Source: Bacteroidaceae bacterium
GTDB lineage: Bacteria > Bacteroidota > Bacteroidia > Bacteroidales > Bacteroidaceae
NCBI GenBank assembly: GCA_017935785.1
Contig: JAGBGU010000082.1
Span: forward strand, 1-50,671
Length of the DNA: 50,671 bases
Direction: 5' to 3'
The notes under the pieces are model-generated. The model was not told the DNA's origin. It made no database searches and saw only the letters and a list, made by a program, of their open reading frames with translations. Positions 7,369 through 16,700 of this stretch are shown here, piece by piece. The position numbers and the translations under genes were made by a program. How positions within the stretch are numbered: the stretch's first letter is position 1; each line of letters starts with the position of its first letter.

Positions 7369-10293
7369 ATGTATAATAATAAAGTAGGTATAAGCGCAAA
7401 ACGTGTGTGCCGGTGCGCCGTGGCAATGGTGGCGGCACTGGTGATGTTGTGCGCTTGTTCTACAAAGAAAAACACCGCCGGAGTGCGTTTCTATCATGCC
7501 ACCACGGCACGCTTCAATACGTTCCACAACGGACTGATGGCCTTTGAACAGGGTTCTGAAGCGCAATACAAGGGGCACAAGGAAGATTATACGCAGTTGC
7601 TGCCCATGTATGTGAGTACGGAGAAGGCTACGCAGACCCTGGGGAAATCCAATTTTGAGACAGCCATAACAAAATGCGAGAAGGCCATTAAGGTGCACAG
7701 CATAAAGAAGCGCCCCGAAACAAAGGGCAACAAGCGCATGACACCCAAGGAAAAGCAGTATCTGGCGCGCAAGGAGTTCAACCCTTTCCTGTACCGTGCC
7801 TGGCTGCTGATGGCGGAAAGCCAGTTCCGTAAGGGCGACTTTATCGAGTGTGCCAGCACCTGCAGCTACATCATGCGTCTGTATGCCACACAGCCCGAGG
7901 TGGCCAATGTGGCGCGTGCGCTGCTGGCCCGCTGTTATGTGGCGCTGGAATGGCCTTATGATGCAGAGGATGTGCTGTCCAAGATGTCGAGGGACAGTCT
8001 GGCCGTACAGGCACTGAGGGAGAAAGAACAGACCCAAGCCGCTTTCCTGATAGAAACCCGCCAGTATAAGGAGGCCATTCCCTATCTGGAACGCAGCATC
8101 AAGTATGCAAAGGGCAAGTTGCAGCGTTCGCGCCTGAAATTCCTGTTGGGGCAATTGTATTACGAGACAGGGGACTATGGCATGGCCTATAAGTCTTATG
8201 GCCGTGTAATCCGCAGCAACCCGCCATACGAACTGGCGTTTAATGCCCGGATAAAGCAGACCGAGGCCGTTACGGGCGACCGTTCCAGACAGATGATAGG
8301 CAAACTGCGACGCATGGCAAAGAGTGACAAGAACAAGGAATACCTGGACCAGATTTATTATGCCATGGGCAACATCTATATGGGTGCGCAGGATACGGCC
8401 CGCGCCATCGGCGCCTACGAAAAGGGAGTGGAGGAGAGTACCAAGAACACCACCGCAAAGGCCGTGCTGCTACTCAGGCTGAGCGAGATATACTGGACAC
8501 GCGAGAACTACATAGACGCCGCACGCACCTATATGGCCTGCGTGGCTGTGCTGGACAAGGAACACGAACTTTATGATGAGGTGAAACACCGGAGCGATGT
8601 GCTGAAGGAACTGGCCCCCCATCTGACAGCCATTCATCTGCAGGACAGCTTGCAGGCCTTGGCAAAGATGGACGATGAAGGGCGGAATGCGGCTATAGAC
8701 CGTGTGATTGAGGCTTTGAAGAAAAAGGAAAAGGAGGAGGAGAAAAAGCGCGAGGCTGCCGAAGCGGCACAACGTGGCAACCAGTCGGCCAGCACACCGA
8801 GCCGCCCCAAAGACCAAGGCGTTACTGCCGTGAGCAAGACTGATTGGTATTTCTATAATCACAATACCCTGGAGCAGGGGCGTAAAGAGTTCCAGAAACG
8901 GTGGGGAAAGCGACAGAATGCGGACAACTGGCGCTACAGCAGCAAGGAAGGTTTGCCGGAGAGCGCGTCCGTTGCGCAGGATTCTGCACTCAATGAGGTG
9001 GTTAAGCCCGATTCAGTGATAGATGTGACCCAACTTAGGGAAGACTCAATAGCCAAGGCTGAGGCACTGAAGGACTCATTGTCCAACGATCCCCATCACC
9101 GCGAATATTACATGAAGCAGATTCCGTTTACGGAGGAGCAGTTGAAGGCATCCAATGACGCGCTGGCAAAAGCACTGTACCAGGGAGGCATTCTGGAACA
9201 GGAACGCCTGGAGAATTTCCCCTTGGCCAAACGTACGCTGGAACGCCTGGTGAACGACTTCCCCGGACAAGAGAACATGGACAATGTCTACTATCACCTG
9301 TTCCTGCTCTGCGGAAGACTGGAAGAGAACGATGCCGCCAGTTACTATCGTCAGGTATTGCTGGATTCCTTCCCGGAGAGCAAGTATGCCATAACGGTGG
9401 GCAACCCCAACTACGAATTACTGGCACGCAAGGGCGCACAGATGGAAGATTCGGTTTATGCGGCTGCATACGAAGCCTATTCGGCATCGGATTATGACAA
9501 GGTGGAGCAGGCTTATCAGTGGTATACACAAAACTTTGAGCAGGGGAAACACCATGCCCGTATGCTCTTTGTCCGTGCCATGAGCAATCTGTATGCAGGA
9601 CAAAGGGACACCTTTATGGTTACCCTGAAAGAGGTTGTAAAGAGGTATCCCAAGGAAGAAGTGTCCGAACTGGCCAATGCCATAGTGAAGGGCGTTTCCG
9701 AAGGCCGTCAGCTGATGAACGACCGCCACGATGCCAGCAGTATCTGGGAAATGCGGACACGGCCCGAGGGGGCCGATACCGCACAGGCCAAGCCGGTGCT
9801 GAAGGAAGAGCGCTTCGGGAATTTCGCCTTTGTGCTGGCATACCCGACAGGCGGTTTGGACGAGAACCAACTGGTGTTTGAAATGGCCCGCTATAACTTT
9901 ACCAACTTCATGGTGCGCAACTTCGATCTGGAAATCACCGAGCTGAAGGGTCTTACATTCATGGTCGTAAAGGGATTCCAGTCTTATGACGAGGTACATT
10001 CCTATGCGCAGCAACTTTATGCCGACGAGCACATGGCTCCGGTGGTAAAGGGTATACGCAGCATGCTGATATCCGAAGAGAACCTCAAACTCATCGGAAC
10101 GGATTTCAGTTTCGAGGACTATAAGAAGTTCTATGAACAGAAACTGGCCCCCATTGAATTGCCCGAAAACATCTTCCTGGACGAACCTACGGATGTACAG
10201 ATAAAGGACTTTGAAGACGTGGAGGACGAATCGCCCGAAGAAGAGGAAGAGATTGAGGAGGAAGAGGAAGATGACTTCCCGTTTGGTTTTTAA
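7369..10293 (+). CDS. porW: PorW/SprE-type TPR lipoprotein of the type IX secretion system
   Basis: A 974-residue lipoprotein. The signal peptide ends in the lipobox L-C-A-C with the acylated Cys at about residue 30. It is followed by the hallmark start of the SprE/PorW family (STKKNTAGVRFYHATTARFNTF). Several tetratricopeptide-like helical repeats follow (around residues 140-420 and 600-780), separated by a charged, low-complexity linker near residues 440-490. A globular C-terminal segment and a very acidic tail (EEEEEIEEEEEDDF) close the protein. In type IX secretion PorW is a periplasmic lipoprotein linking the PorKN rings with the translocon side. Its neighbour porX encodes a regulator of the same system. 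The assignment rests on recognisable family features; the other por genes are not in this window. Confidence 0.82.
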   Translation: MYNNKVGISAKRVCRCAVAMVAALVMLCACSTKKNTAGVRFYHATTARFNTFHNGLMAFEQGSEAQYKGHKEDYTQLLPMYVSTEKATQTLGKSNFETAITKCEKAIKVHSIKKRPETKGNKRMTPKEKQYLARKEFNPFLYRAWLLMAESQFRKGDFIECASTCSYIMRLYATQPEVANVARALLARCYVALEWPYDAEDVLSKMSRDSLAVQALREKEQTQAAFLIETRQYKEAIPYLERSIKYAKGKLQRSRLKFLLGQLYYETGDYGMAYKSYGRVIRSNPPYELAFNARIKQTEAVTGDRSRQMIGKLRRMAKSDKNKEYLDQIYYAMGNIYMGAQDTARAIGAYEKGVEESTKNTTAKAVLLLRLSEIYWTRENYIDAARTYMACVAVLDKEHELYDEVKHRSDVLKELAPHLTAIHLQDSLQALAKMDDEGRNAAIDRVIEALKKKEKEEEKKREAAEAAQRGNQSASTPSRPKDQGVTAVSKTDWYFYNHNTLEQGRKEFQKRWGKRQNADNWRYSSKEGLPESASVAQDSALNEVVKPDSVIDVTQLREDSIAKAEALKDSLSNDPHHREYYMKQIPFTEEQLKASNDALAKALYQGGILEQERLENFPLAKRTLERLVNDFPGQENMDNVYYHLFLLCGRLEENDAASYYRQVLLDSFPESKYAITVGNPNYELLARKGAQMEDSVYAAAYEAYSASDYDKVEQAYQWYTQNFEQGKHHARMLFVRAMSNLYAGQRDTFMVTLKEVVKRYPKEEVSELANAIVKGVSEGRQLMNDRHDASSIWEMRTRPEGADTAQAKPVLKEERFGNFAFVLAYPTGGLDENQLVFEMARYNFTNFMVRNFDLEITELKGLTFMVVKGFQSYDEVHSYAQQLYADEHMAPVVKGIRSMLISEENLKLIGTDFSFEDYKKFYEQKLAPIELPENIFLDEPTDVQIKDFEDVEDESPEEEEEIEEEEEDDFPFGF

Positions 10294-10311
10294 CCCCTTA
10301 ATACGGAACGC

Positions 10312-11862
10312 ATGAATTACAAATTGTTATGGGTGGATGACGAGATAGATTTGCTTAAGGCGCATATCATGTTTCTTGAGAAGAAAGGTTACGATGTGAC
10401 TACCGTAACCAATGGGTACGATGCTCTGGACAAATGCACCGAGGTGGATTTCGATCTGGTTCTGCTTGATGAGAATATGCCGGGCATAAGTGGGTTGGAG
10501 ACATTGAACCGTCTGAAGGATATACACCCCAGCATGCCTGTGGTGATGGTGACCAAGAGCGAGGAGGAAAACATCATGGACCAGGCCATCGGGGCACAGA
10601 TTGCCGACTATCTGATAAAACCGGTTAATCCTACCCAGATTCTGCTTACGCTGAAGAAGAACATTCATCACCGCGAGATTGTAACCGAGGTGGCGCAGAC
10701 GGCTTACCAGCAGGACTTTGGAAAAATTGGACTGCAGATAAACGATTCCCTCACGCTGGACGAATGGATTGAAACCTACAAGAAACTGACCTATTGGGAA
10801 CTGCAACTCTCAGAAACGGACAGCGGTATGATGGAGATGCTGCAGATGCAGCGTGAGGAGGCTGAAAAGGAATTTGCCAAGTTTATCCGCAGAAATTATC
10901 TGGGATGGATGGAACACCCCGAAGACCGTCCCATTATGAGTCCGGATATTTTCAAGAAGAAGGTGTTCCCGTTCCTGAACAAGGGCGAGAAGGTTTTCTT
11001 GCTGGTAATAGACAATTTCCGTTACGATCAGTGGCGTGTGCTGTACAATGAGATTGCAGACTTATTCACTATAGAGGAGAATCTGTATTGCAGTATCCTT
11101 CCTACTGCCACGCAATATGCGCGTAACTCAATCTTCAGTGGCCTGATGCCCAATATCATAGCCCGGATGTTTCCGGAACTTTGGGTGGATGAGGATTCGG
11201 AAGAAGGAAAGAACCTGAACGAGGCCCCCCTGATAAAGACGCAGTTTGACCGTTACCGCAGGCACAATACCTTTACATATCATAAGATAAATGACTCCTC
11301 TGCTGCGGAAAAACTGATACAGCAGCTTCCCAGTCTGTGGAAATATGACCTGAATGTGGTGGTGCTCAACTTTATTGACATGCTCTCGCATGCCCGTACA
11401 GAAAGCCGCATGGTGCGCGAGCTTGCAAGCAACGAGGCCGCCTATCGCAGCATTACACTCAGCTGGTTCCGCCATTCGGCTCTTGCCGACTTGTTCCGCG
11501 CTCTGGCGTCAAGTGATTACAAGATATTGCTGACAACGGACCACGGCAGCATAAAGGCCGGTAATGCCATAAAGGTTATCGGTGACAGGAACACCAATAC
11601 GAATCTGCGTTACAAGGTGGGCAAAAACCTTACCTATAACCCCAAGGAGGTATTTGAAATTAAGAATCCCGCCCAGGCTGGTCTGCCCAGTCCTAATCTT
11701 AGCTCTGCCTATATCTTTGCCACGGGAAAGGACTTTTTTGCCTATCCCAACAACTATAACCATTATGTGCAGTATTATAAGGATACCTTCCAGCACGGAG
11801 GTATCAGCATGGAGGAAATGCTGATTCCGTTGGTTACCATGCAGGCAAAGAAAAGGGGATAA
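10312..11862 (+). CDS. porX: PorX: response regulator with PglZ/alkaline-phosphatase-like output domain
   Basis: A 516-residue cytoplasmic protein. Residues 1-120 are a CheY-like receiver: acidic pocket VDDE, phosphoacceptor Asp53 in LLDENMPG, and the switch Lys in YLIKPVNP. A helical linker leads to an alkaline-phosphatase-superfamily (PglZ) domain from about residue 210, with VIDNFRYDQW, the metal-binding LLTTDHGSIK and HGGISMEEMLIPL motifs. This is the PorX architecture, which with histidine kinase PorY and an ECF sigma factor controls type IX secretion genes in Porphyromonas. The gene begins 18 bp after porW, so the two are likely cotranscribed with aroA. No porY is visible here. In species lacking a full type IX apparatus PorX persists, so the presence of the system is not proven. 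Confidence 0.9.
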   Translation: MNYKLLWVDDEIDLLKAHIMFLEKKGYDVTTVTNGYDALDKCTEVDFDLVLLDENMPGISGLETLNRLKDIHPSMPVVMVTKSEEENIMDQAIGAQIADYLIKPVNPTQILLTLKKNIHHREIVTEVAQTAYQQDFGKIGLQINDSLTLDEWIETYKKLTYWELQLSETDSGMMEMLQMQREEAEKEFAKFIRRNYLGWMEHPEDRPIMSPDIFKKKVFPFLNKGEKVFLLVIDNFRYDQWRVLYNEIADLFTIEENLYCSILPTATQYARNSIFSGLMPNIIARMFPELWVDEDSEEGKNLNEAPLIKTQFDRYRRHNTFTYHKINDSSAAEKLIQQLPSLWKYDLNVVVLNFIDMLSHARTESRMVRELASNEAAYRSITLSWFRHSALADLFRALASSDYKILLTTDHGSIKAGNAIKVIGDRNTNTNLRYKVGKNLTYNPKEVFEIKNPAQAGLPSPNLSSAYIFATGKDFFAYPNNYNHYVQYYKDTFQHGGISMEEMLIPLVTMQAKKRG

Positions 11863-11868
11863 GGAAGG

Positions 11869-12621
11869 TCAGTTTCTGACAAAATGAGGGAATGAAGCTT
11901 CTCCAAGCTGGGGGCAGAATTCAAACCCTTCGTAAGCGAAGGCGTGCAGGGCTTCCGGTTTGGTTATGCGTTCCCTGATGATGAAACGTGTCATGGCACC
12001 TCGGCAAGACTTTGCCCATACCGCTTGCATCTTCAGGCCTTTTTCCTGTCTTACGTAGAAAAGAGGCTGTATAACGGTCAGTTCTTCGCAAACCCTTTTC
12101 CAATTGAAAAGATGTTCGTATTCTTCTGTGGACAGATGTATGAGTATCCCGTCATCGGCCTTTGTACGGCTGATGAGGACATCCGTGAGCTTGTCTTTCC
12201 AGAATTGGTTGATGGGCCGGTTTTGCGTGGATTGCAGAATGGCGCAGTGTTCCATCCTGTAGGGCACAATCCCGTCCATTGGGCGTAACAGACCATAAAG
12301 GAAACAGGTAATCCAAAGATGTTTTTGGGCGAATTCCAAGTCTTCTGTTGTCAAGTCTTTAGCGCGGAGATGCTTGTATGCCTGTCCGTTATAGGCCATA
12401 ATGGCGGGGATCTTTCTGGCTGTGAAGAATTGTTGGTAGCGGGTCCAGTTTTCCGCGGCCAGCTTTCTGCTGCAATCCAGTTGTTTTTCCAGTTCTTCTA
12501 TGTCCATTGCAGCCATTTCCATTGCCAGTGTGTCGGCAATGGTCTGAAAGCCTGGTTCCGTCAGCGGTGCTGTTCCGGTTTCGGCTGACATTATTTTGGC
12601 GTTGGCCAGAAGAATCTGCAT
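11869..12621 (-). CDS. yaaA: Peroxide stress protein YaaA (DUF328)
   Basis: A 250-residue cytoplasmic protein of the YaaA family, linked in E. coli to lowering free iron and DNA damage under peroxide stress. Recognisable blocks are the N-terminal MQILLANAKIM, AIMAYNGQAYKHL, the central FLYGLLRPMDGIVPYRMEM-like segment (here PYRMEHC), INQFWKDKL, and the C-terminal CRGAMTRFIIRERI and FVRN end. It is last in a four-gene leftward cluster and starts 3 bp after the tsaE stop. Its stop lies 6 bp from the porX stop on the other strand, with no room for separate terminators. Confidence 0.92.
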   Translation of the reverse strand: MQILLANAKIMSAETGTAPLTEPGFQTIADTLAMEMAAMDIEELEKQLDCSRKLAAENWTRYQQFFTARKIPAIMAYNGQAYKHLRAKDLTTEDLEFAQKHLWITCFLYGLLRPMDGIVPYRMEHCAILQSTQNRPINQFWKDKLTDVLISRTKADDGILIHLSTEEYEHLFNWKRVCEELTVIQPLFYVRQEKGLKMQAVWAKSCRGAMTRFIIRERITKPEALHAFAYEGFEFCPQLGEASFPHFVRN

Positions 12622-12624
12622 GAC

Positions 12625-13041
12625 TTATTGAATGGTAATGGTACGTGTGCCGTCTTCCTCTTCTGTAAGTGTTATGCGCACGGCATCTTCGGGCAGAAGT
12701 TCTTCAATCAGTTCGGGCCATTCCAAAAAGCATACGACTCCGCTGTAGATATAGTCTTCGTACCCCATGTCATATGCCTCTTCCACTTTCCTTATGCGAT
12801 AGAAGTCGAAATGGAATATCTGTTCGCCCGAGTCTGTCCGGTATTCATTGACAATGGCAAAGGTGGGCGAGGTAATGGTGTCCTGTACGCCAAGCACTTC
12901 GCATACGGCCTTGATAAAAGTGGTTTTGCCCACACCCATGGGGCCGAACATGGCAAAAACCTTGTTCTCGCCCATGGCATCGACAAATTGTCTGGCGGCA
13001 TCAGCAATGCCGTCCAGACTATTAATCTTGATCTCTAACAT
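12625..13041 (-). CDS. tsaE: tRNA threonylcarbamoyladenosine biosynthesis ATPase TsaE
   Basis: A 138-residue cytoplasmic P-loop ATPase that supports the TsaB-TsaD complex in making t6A37 of ANN-decoding tRNAs. It has a Walker A motif GPMGVGKTT at residues 33-41, the family block ITSPTFAIVNEY, and the HFDFYRI segment typical of YjeE/TsaE. Length is normal. The spacing of 7 bp to the upstream gene and 3 bp to yaaA indicates cotranscription. tsaB and tsaD are not in the window. Confidence 0.95.
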   Translation of the reverse strand: MLEIKINSLDGIADAARQFVDAMGENKVFAMFGPMGVGKTTFIKAVCEVLGVQDTITSPTFAIVNEYRTDSGEQIFHFDFYRIRKVEEAYDMGYEDYIYSGVVCFLEWPELIEELLPEDAVRITLTEEEDGTRTITIQ

Positions 13042-13048
13042 AATTCCG

Positions 13049-13378
13049 TCAATCGCTCAGCCCCTCGCCGTATTCCAGTTCGCCTTCTACAACCCATCTC
13101 AGGTCTTCGGGGTCGAATTCTCCCATCTTGTCTTTCTTTGCCTGTTTGGCCAGATAGTCCGAGATGGCGTCAATGTCAATGTCGATATAGCCGTCCTGGT
13201 CGGGGTTAACGTCCAGTATACCGCTGGTGGCATAGTATTCAACCAATACGTCCAGAAAGTAATACAGGTCGTCTTCCGTAAACTTCTCCTTAATATCCTG
13301 GGGCAGATAACGCTTTATGTATTCAACGGTCAGTTGGTCGTCCTCTGCATCTTTGAGCAGTTCTTCATCCAGATTCAT
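13049..13378 (-). CDS. Conserved acidic small protein, unknown function
   Basis: A 109-residue, strongly acidic soluble protein with no signal peptide or membrane segment. It appears helical, with repeated short acidic helices (EDDQLTVEYIKRYLP, EDDLYYFLDVLVEYY) and a DVNPDQDGYIDIDID stretch that superficially resembles an acidic calcium loop but is not a canonical EF-hand. I recognise no named domain. It lies 14 bp after trxA and 7 bp before tsaE in the same direction, so it is expressed with them. A role tied to TsaE or thioredoxin can only be guessed from position. Confidence 0.75.
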   Translation of the reverse strand: MNLDEELLKDAEDDQLTVEYIKRYLPQDIKEKFTEDDLYYFLDVLVEYYATSGILDVNPDQDGYIDIDIDAISDYLAKQAKKDKMGEFDPEDLRWVVEGELEYGEGLSD

Positions 13379-13392
13379 ACTTTTCCCTTCTT

Positions 13393-13707
13393 TTAGAGTA
13401 TTGCTTTCAGTTTGTCTTCAAGTTCTGCCGGTTTGCATAGTCCCACTTGTTTGTCCACAATGGTGTTGTCCTTTATGAAAAGTATGGTGGGCACGTTTCT
13501 TATGCCATATTTTGTGGCCAGGTCTTCCTCTTCTTCAATGTCAATCTTTCCAATGATAACCTGGTCTGCATATTTTTCGTCCAGTGCGTCCACAATGGGA
13601 GCCAGACGCTTGCAGGGACCGCACCATGAGGCGCTGAAGTCGAGCATCAGGGGCTTTCCGCTTGCTAACAGTTCGTCAATGTTGTCAATAGAGATGTTAT
13701 GTGCCAT
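13393..13707 (-). CDS. trxA: Thioredoxin
   Basis: A 104-residue cytoplasmic thioredoxin with the active site WCGPC (Cys29 and Cys32) after FSAS, the cis-proline loop NVPTILF, and no signal peptide. It reduces protein disulfides using electrons from thioredoxin reductase, which is not in the window. It is the first gene of the trxA, small acidic protein, tsaE and yaaA cluster and has its own -7 box just upstream, overlapping the 3' end of dnaE. Confidence 0.93.
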   Translation of the reverse strand: MAHNISIDNIDELLASGKPLMLDFSASWCGPCKRLAPIVDALDEKYADQVIIGKIDIEEEEDLATKYGIRNVPTILFIKDNTIVDKQVGLCKPAELEDKLKAIL

Positions 13708-13758
13708 ATTCTTAAATATTTAATGTAGTGAATGGTTGTTATTGATGTATTGTGTATG

Positions 13759-13766
13759 CAAATATA
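13759..13766 (-). promoter_or_regulatory. Bacteroidota -7 box (TATATTTG) for trxA
   Basis: The minus strand reads TATATTTG, fitting TAnnTTTG, 51 bp before the trxA start and right after the dnaE stop codon. A good -33 box is not evident. It suggests that the trxA cluster is transcribed independently of dnaE. Confidence 0.5.
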
Positions 13767-13767
13767 C

Positions 13768-16700
13768 TCAATTTATTTTAAATGACATGCCTGTTTGCTT
13801 TTCTATAAAGGAAATTAACTCCTTTTTAACGGTTATTCGCTTTTTCTGGCTTTGCATGGCCAGTGTGTTGCCTTCGGCGTCGGTAATACACATTCTCAGG
13901 GTTACCGGCCCGTTTTCGGCCGTAAGTTTTTGCAGCGTACACACCAGGTCTTTGCTTATGGCATGGACGGGCATGTTGATGGTAATGTTCTCTATGAGCT
14001 TGTCCTTTACGTCGGAAAGAAAATCTATTCTTCCTATCTTCAGCTCCAGCTTGCTGCTGTCATATTGGCGTGCCTGGCAGCGTGCGGTAATGTAGAGCAG
14101 GTTGCCCTCAATCATGAAGCTGCTCCATTGTACCCAGTCATTGCCGAAAAGTGGAAGCTCGTGTGCTCCGCTGTAGTCTTCCAAAGTGACAATTCCGAAG
14201 GCGGAACCGCGTTTGGACATGCCCTGCCTTACTCCGGTTACAATGCCGCCGAAGTACAGGTCCTGATTGGCAAAGGGCGCCAGGTTGTCCATTTCGCCCA
14301 GGTGCAGGTTACACACCTGGTTCAGGATGATGGAGTATTCGTCCAGCGGGTGTGCGCTCAAGTAGATGCCCACCAGTTCACGTTCTTTGTTCAGTTTTTC
14401 CAGTGCGCTCCATTGTTCAGCCGCAGGAATGTCGGGTGTGTGTATTTCCACTTCGTCCACACCGCCGAACAGACTGTTCTGTGCCTCTTCCATAGCCACC
14501 TGGTATCCGGTTGCATAGCGGATGAGCACGTCAATGAAAACCTCGCCTTTGGCATTGGGGGCAAAGTATTGTTCGCGTTTTATTTCCTCAAAACAGTCCA
14601 GCGCGCCGCTCAGCACCAGACATTCCATTCCGTTTCGTTTGATGGCAGACATGGGAATGCGGTGGACAAAGTCGAACAGGCTTTTGTACGGGCCGTTCTG
14701 CTCTCTTTCCTTAATGATGATTTCAACAGCGCCTTCGCCCAACCCCTTTACGGCACCCAGTCCAAAGCGGACGTCACCGCCCATATCAACGCTGAATTTG
14801 CGGAAACTCTTGTTCACGTCCGGCCCCAGGCACAGAATACCCATGGCCTTACATTCGCTCATCAGTTTGGTGATTTCGGAAATGTTGGACAGGTTGCGGC
14901 TCATATTGGCGGCCATGTATTCGGCCGGGAAGTTGGCTTTCAGGTAAGCGGTCTGGTATGCCACCCAAGAGTAGCATGTGGCGTGGCTCTTGTTGAAGGC
15001 ATAAGAGGCGAATTTTTCCCAGTCGGTCCATATTTTCTCCAGCTTGTTGGGGTCATGTCCGTTGGCCTTTCCCTGATTGATGAATTGGGGCTTCATCTCA
15101 TCCAGCTTTTTCCTCAGCTTCTTACCCATGGCTTTTCTCAGCGTGTCGCTTTCGCCTCGGGTAAAGTTGGCGAGCTGTCGGCTCAGAAGCATCACCTGCT
15201 CCTGGTACACTGTAATGCCGTATGTGTCCTTCAGGTATTTCTCCATGCAGGGGATGTCGTATTCCACGGGTTTGCGGCCGTGCTTGCGGTCAATGAAGTC
15301 GGGGATGTAGTCCATGGGTCCGGGACGGTAAAGCGCGTTCATGGCAATGAGGTCCTCGAATGTGGAGGGCTGCAGTTCGCGCAGATACTTTTGCATTCCG
15401 GCCGATTCAAATTGGAACGTGCCGATGGTACGTCCGTCGCAATACAACTTGTAGGTGGCGGCATCCTCAATGTCCAGCGTGTCTACATTCACGTCCATGC
15501 CCAGACTTTCCTTTATGTTGGCTACGCACTCCTTTATGGTGGATAGGTTCTTCAGGCCCAGGAAGTCCATTTTTATCAGTCCGGTATCTTCAATGACGGA
15601 ACCTTCGTATTGCGTACAGCTCAGTCGCTCCCCGGTTTCCTTGTCTTCTGCCGTACTGATGGGCACCCAGTCGGAAACGTCGTCACGGCAGATGATTACT
15701 CCGCAGGCGTGAACGCCCAGATTGCGTACATTGCCTTCAAGCATCTGGGCATATTTTATGGTGTCTCTGATGGCCGGGTTGGGCGAAGCCTGTGCCTCTG
15801 CCAGTGCGGGGACGCATTCCAGGCAGTTCTTCAGGTTCATCTTTCGGGGGTTTCCGTTACTGTCGTCCGGCAGACGGTCGGGGATGGCCTTGCACCAGTC
15901 ATTGGATATGTTCAGCGGAACCTTCTGTACGCGAGCCACATCCTTGATGGCCATCTTGGTGGCCATGGTGCCGTAGGTGATGATGTGGGTCACCTTTTCT
16001 TCGCCGTATTTCTGCGTTACCCATGACAACACCTTGCCTCGTCCGTCATCATCGAAATCCACGTCAATATCGGGCAGCGATATACGGTCGGGGTTCAAGA
16101 AACGCTCGAACAGCAGGTCGTATTTTATGGGGTCCACCTTGGTGATTCCCAGACAGTATGCCACCTCGCTTCCGGCCGCGCTTCCGCGTCCGGGTCCCAC
16201 GGATACGTTCAACTCGTGGCGGGCGGCGTTAATGTAGTCCTGCACAATAAGGAAGTAGCCGGGGAAACCCATGGTCTTCATAATGTGCAGTTCAAACTTC
16301 ATGCGTTCTGTCACCACTTCGGGCAGCGGTTCGCCATATATCTTTTTGGCTCCTTCATAAGCCAGATGTGCCAGGTAGTCAGCTTCCAGCTTCAGACGGT
16401 AGAGCCTCTTTACGCCTCCCAGTTTCTCCACTTTCTTCTGGGCATCCTTGGCAGACATTATTTCATTGCCGTTTTCGTCATGGGTAAACTCGTCGAACAG
16501 CTGTTCGTCGGTAAACCTCTCCATGTACTCTTCTTCCGTACCAAAATCTTTGGGTATGGCAAAGTTGGGCATGATGGGCGGGTGGTCTATGCTGTAGAAC
16601 TCAACCTTGTCCAGTACCTCGCAGGTATTGTCCAGCGCTTCGGGTAGGTCGCTGAAGATTTCGTTCATCTCCGCCTTTGTCTTGAACCATTCCTGCTTTG

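Noticed and set aside
13852..15546. A 564-codon plus-strand frame inside dnaE
   Set aside because: It is antisense to conserved polymerase sequence and shows no domain.
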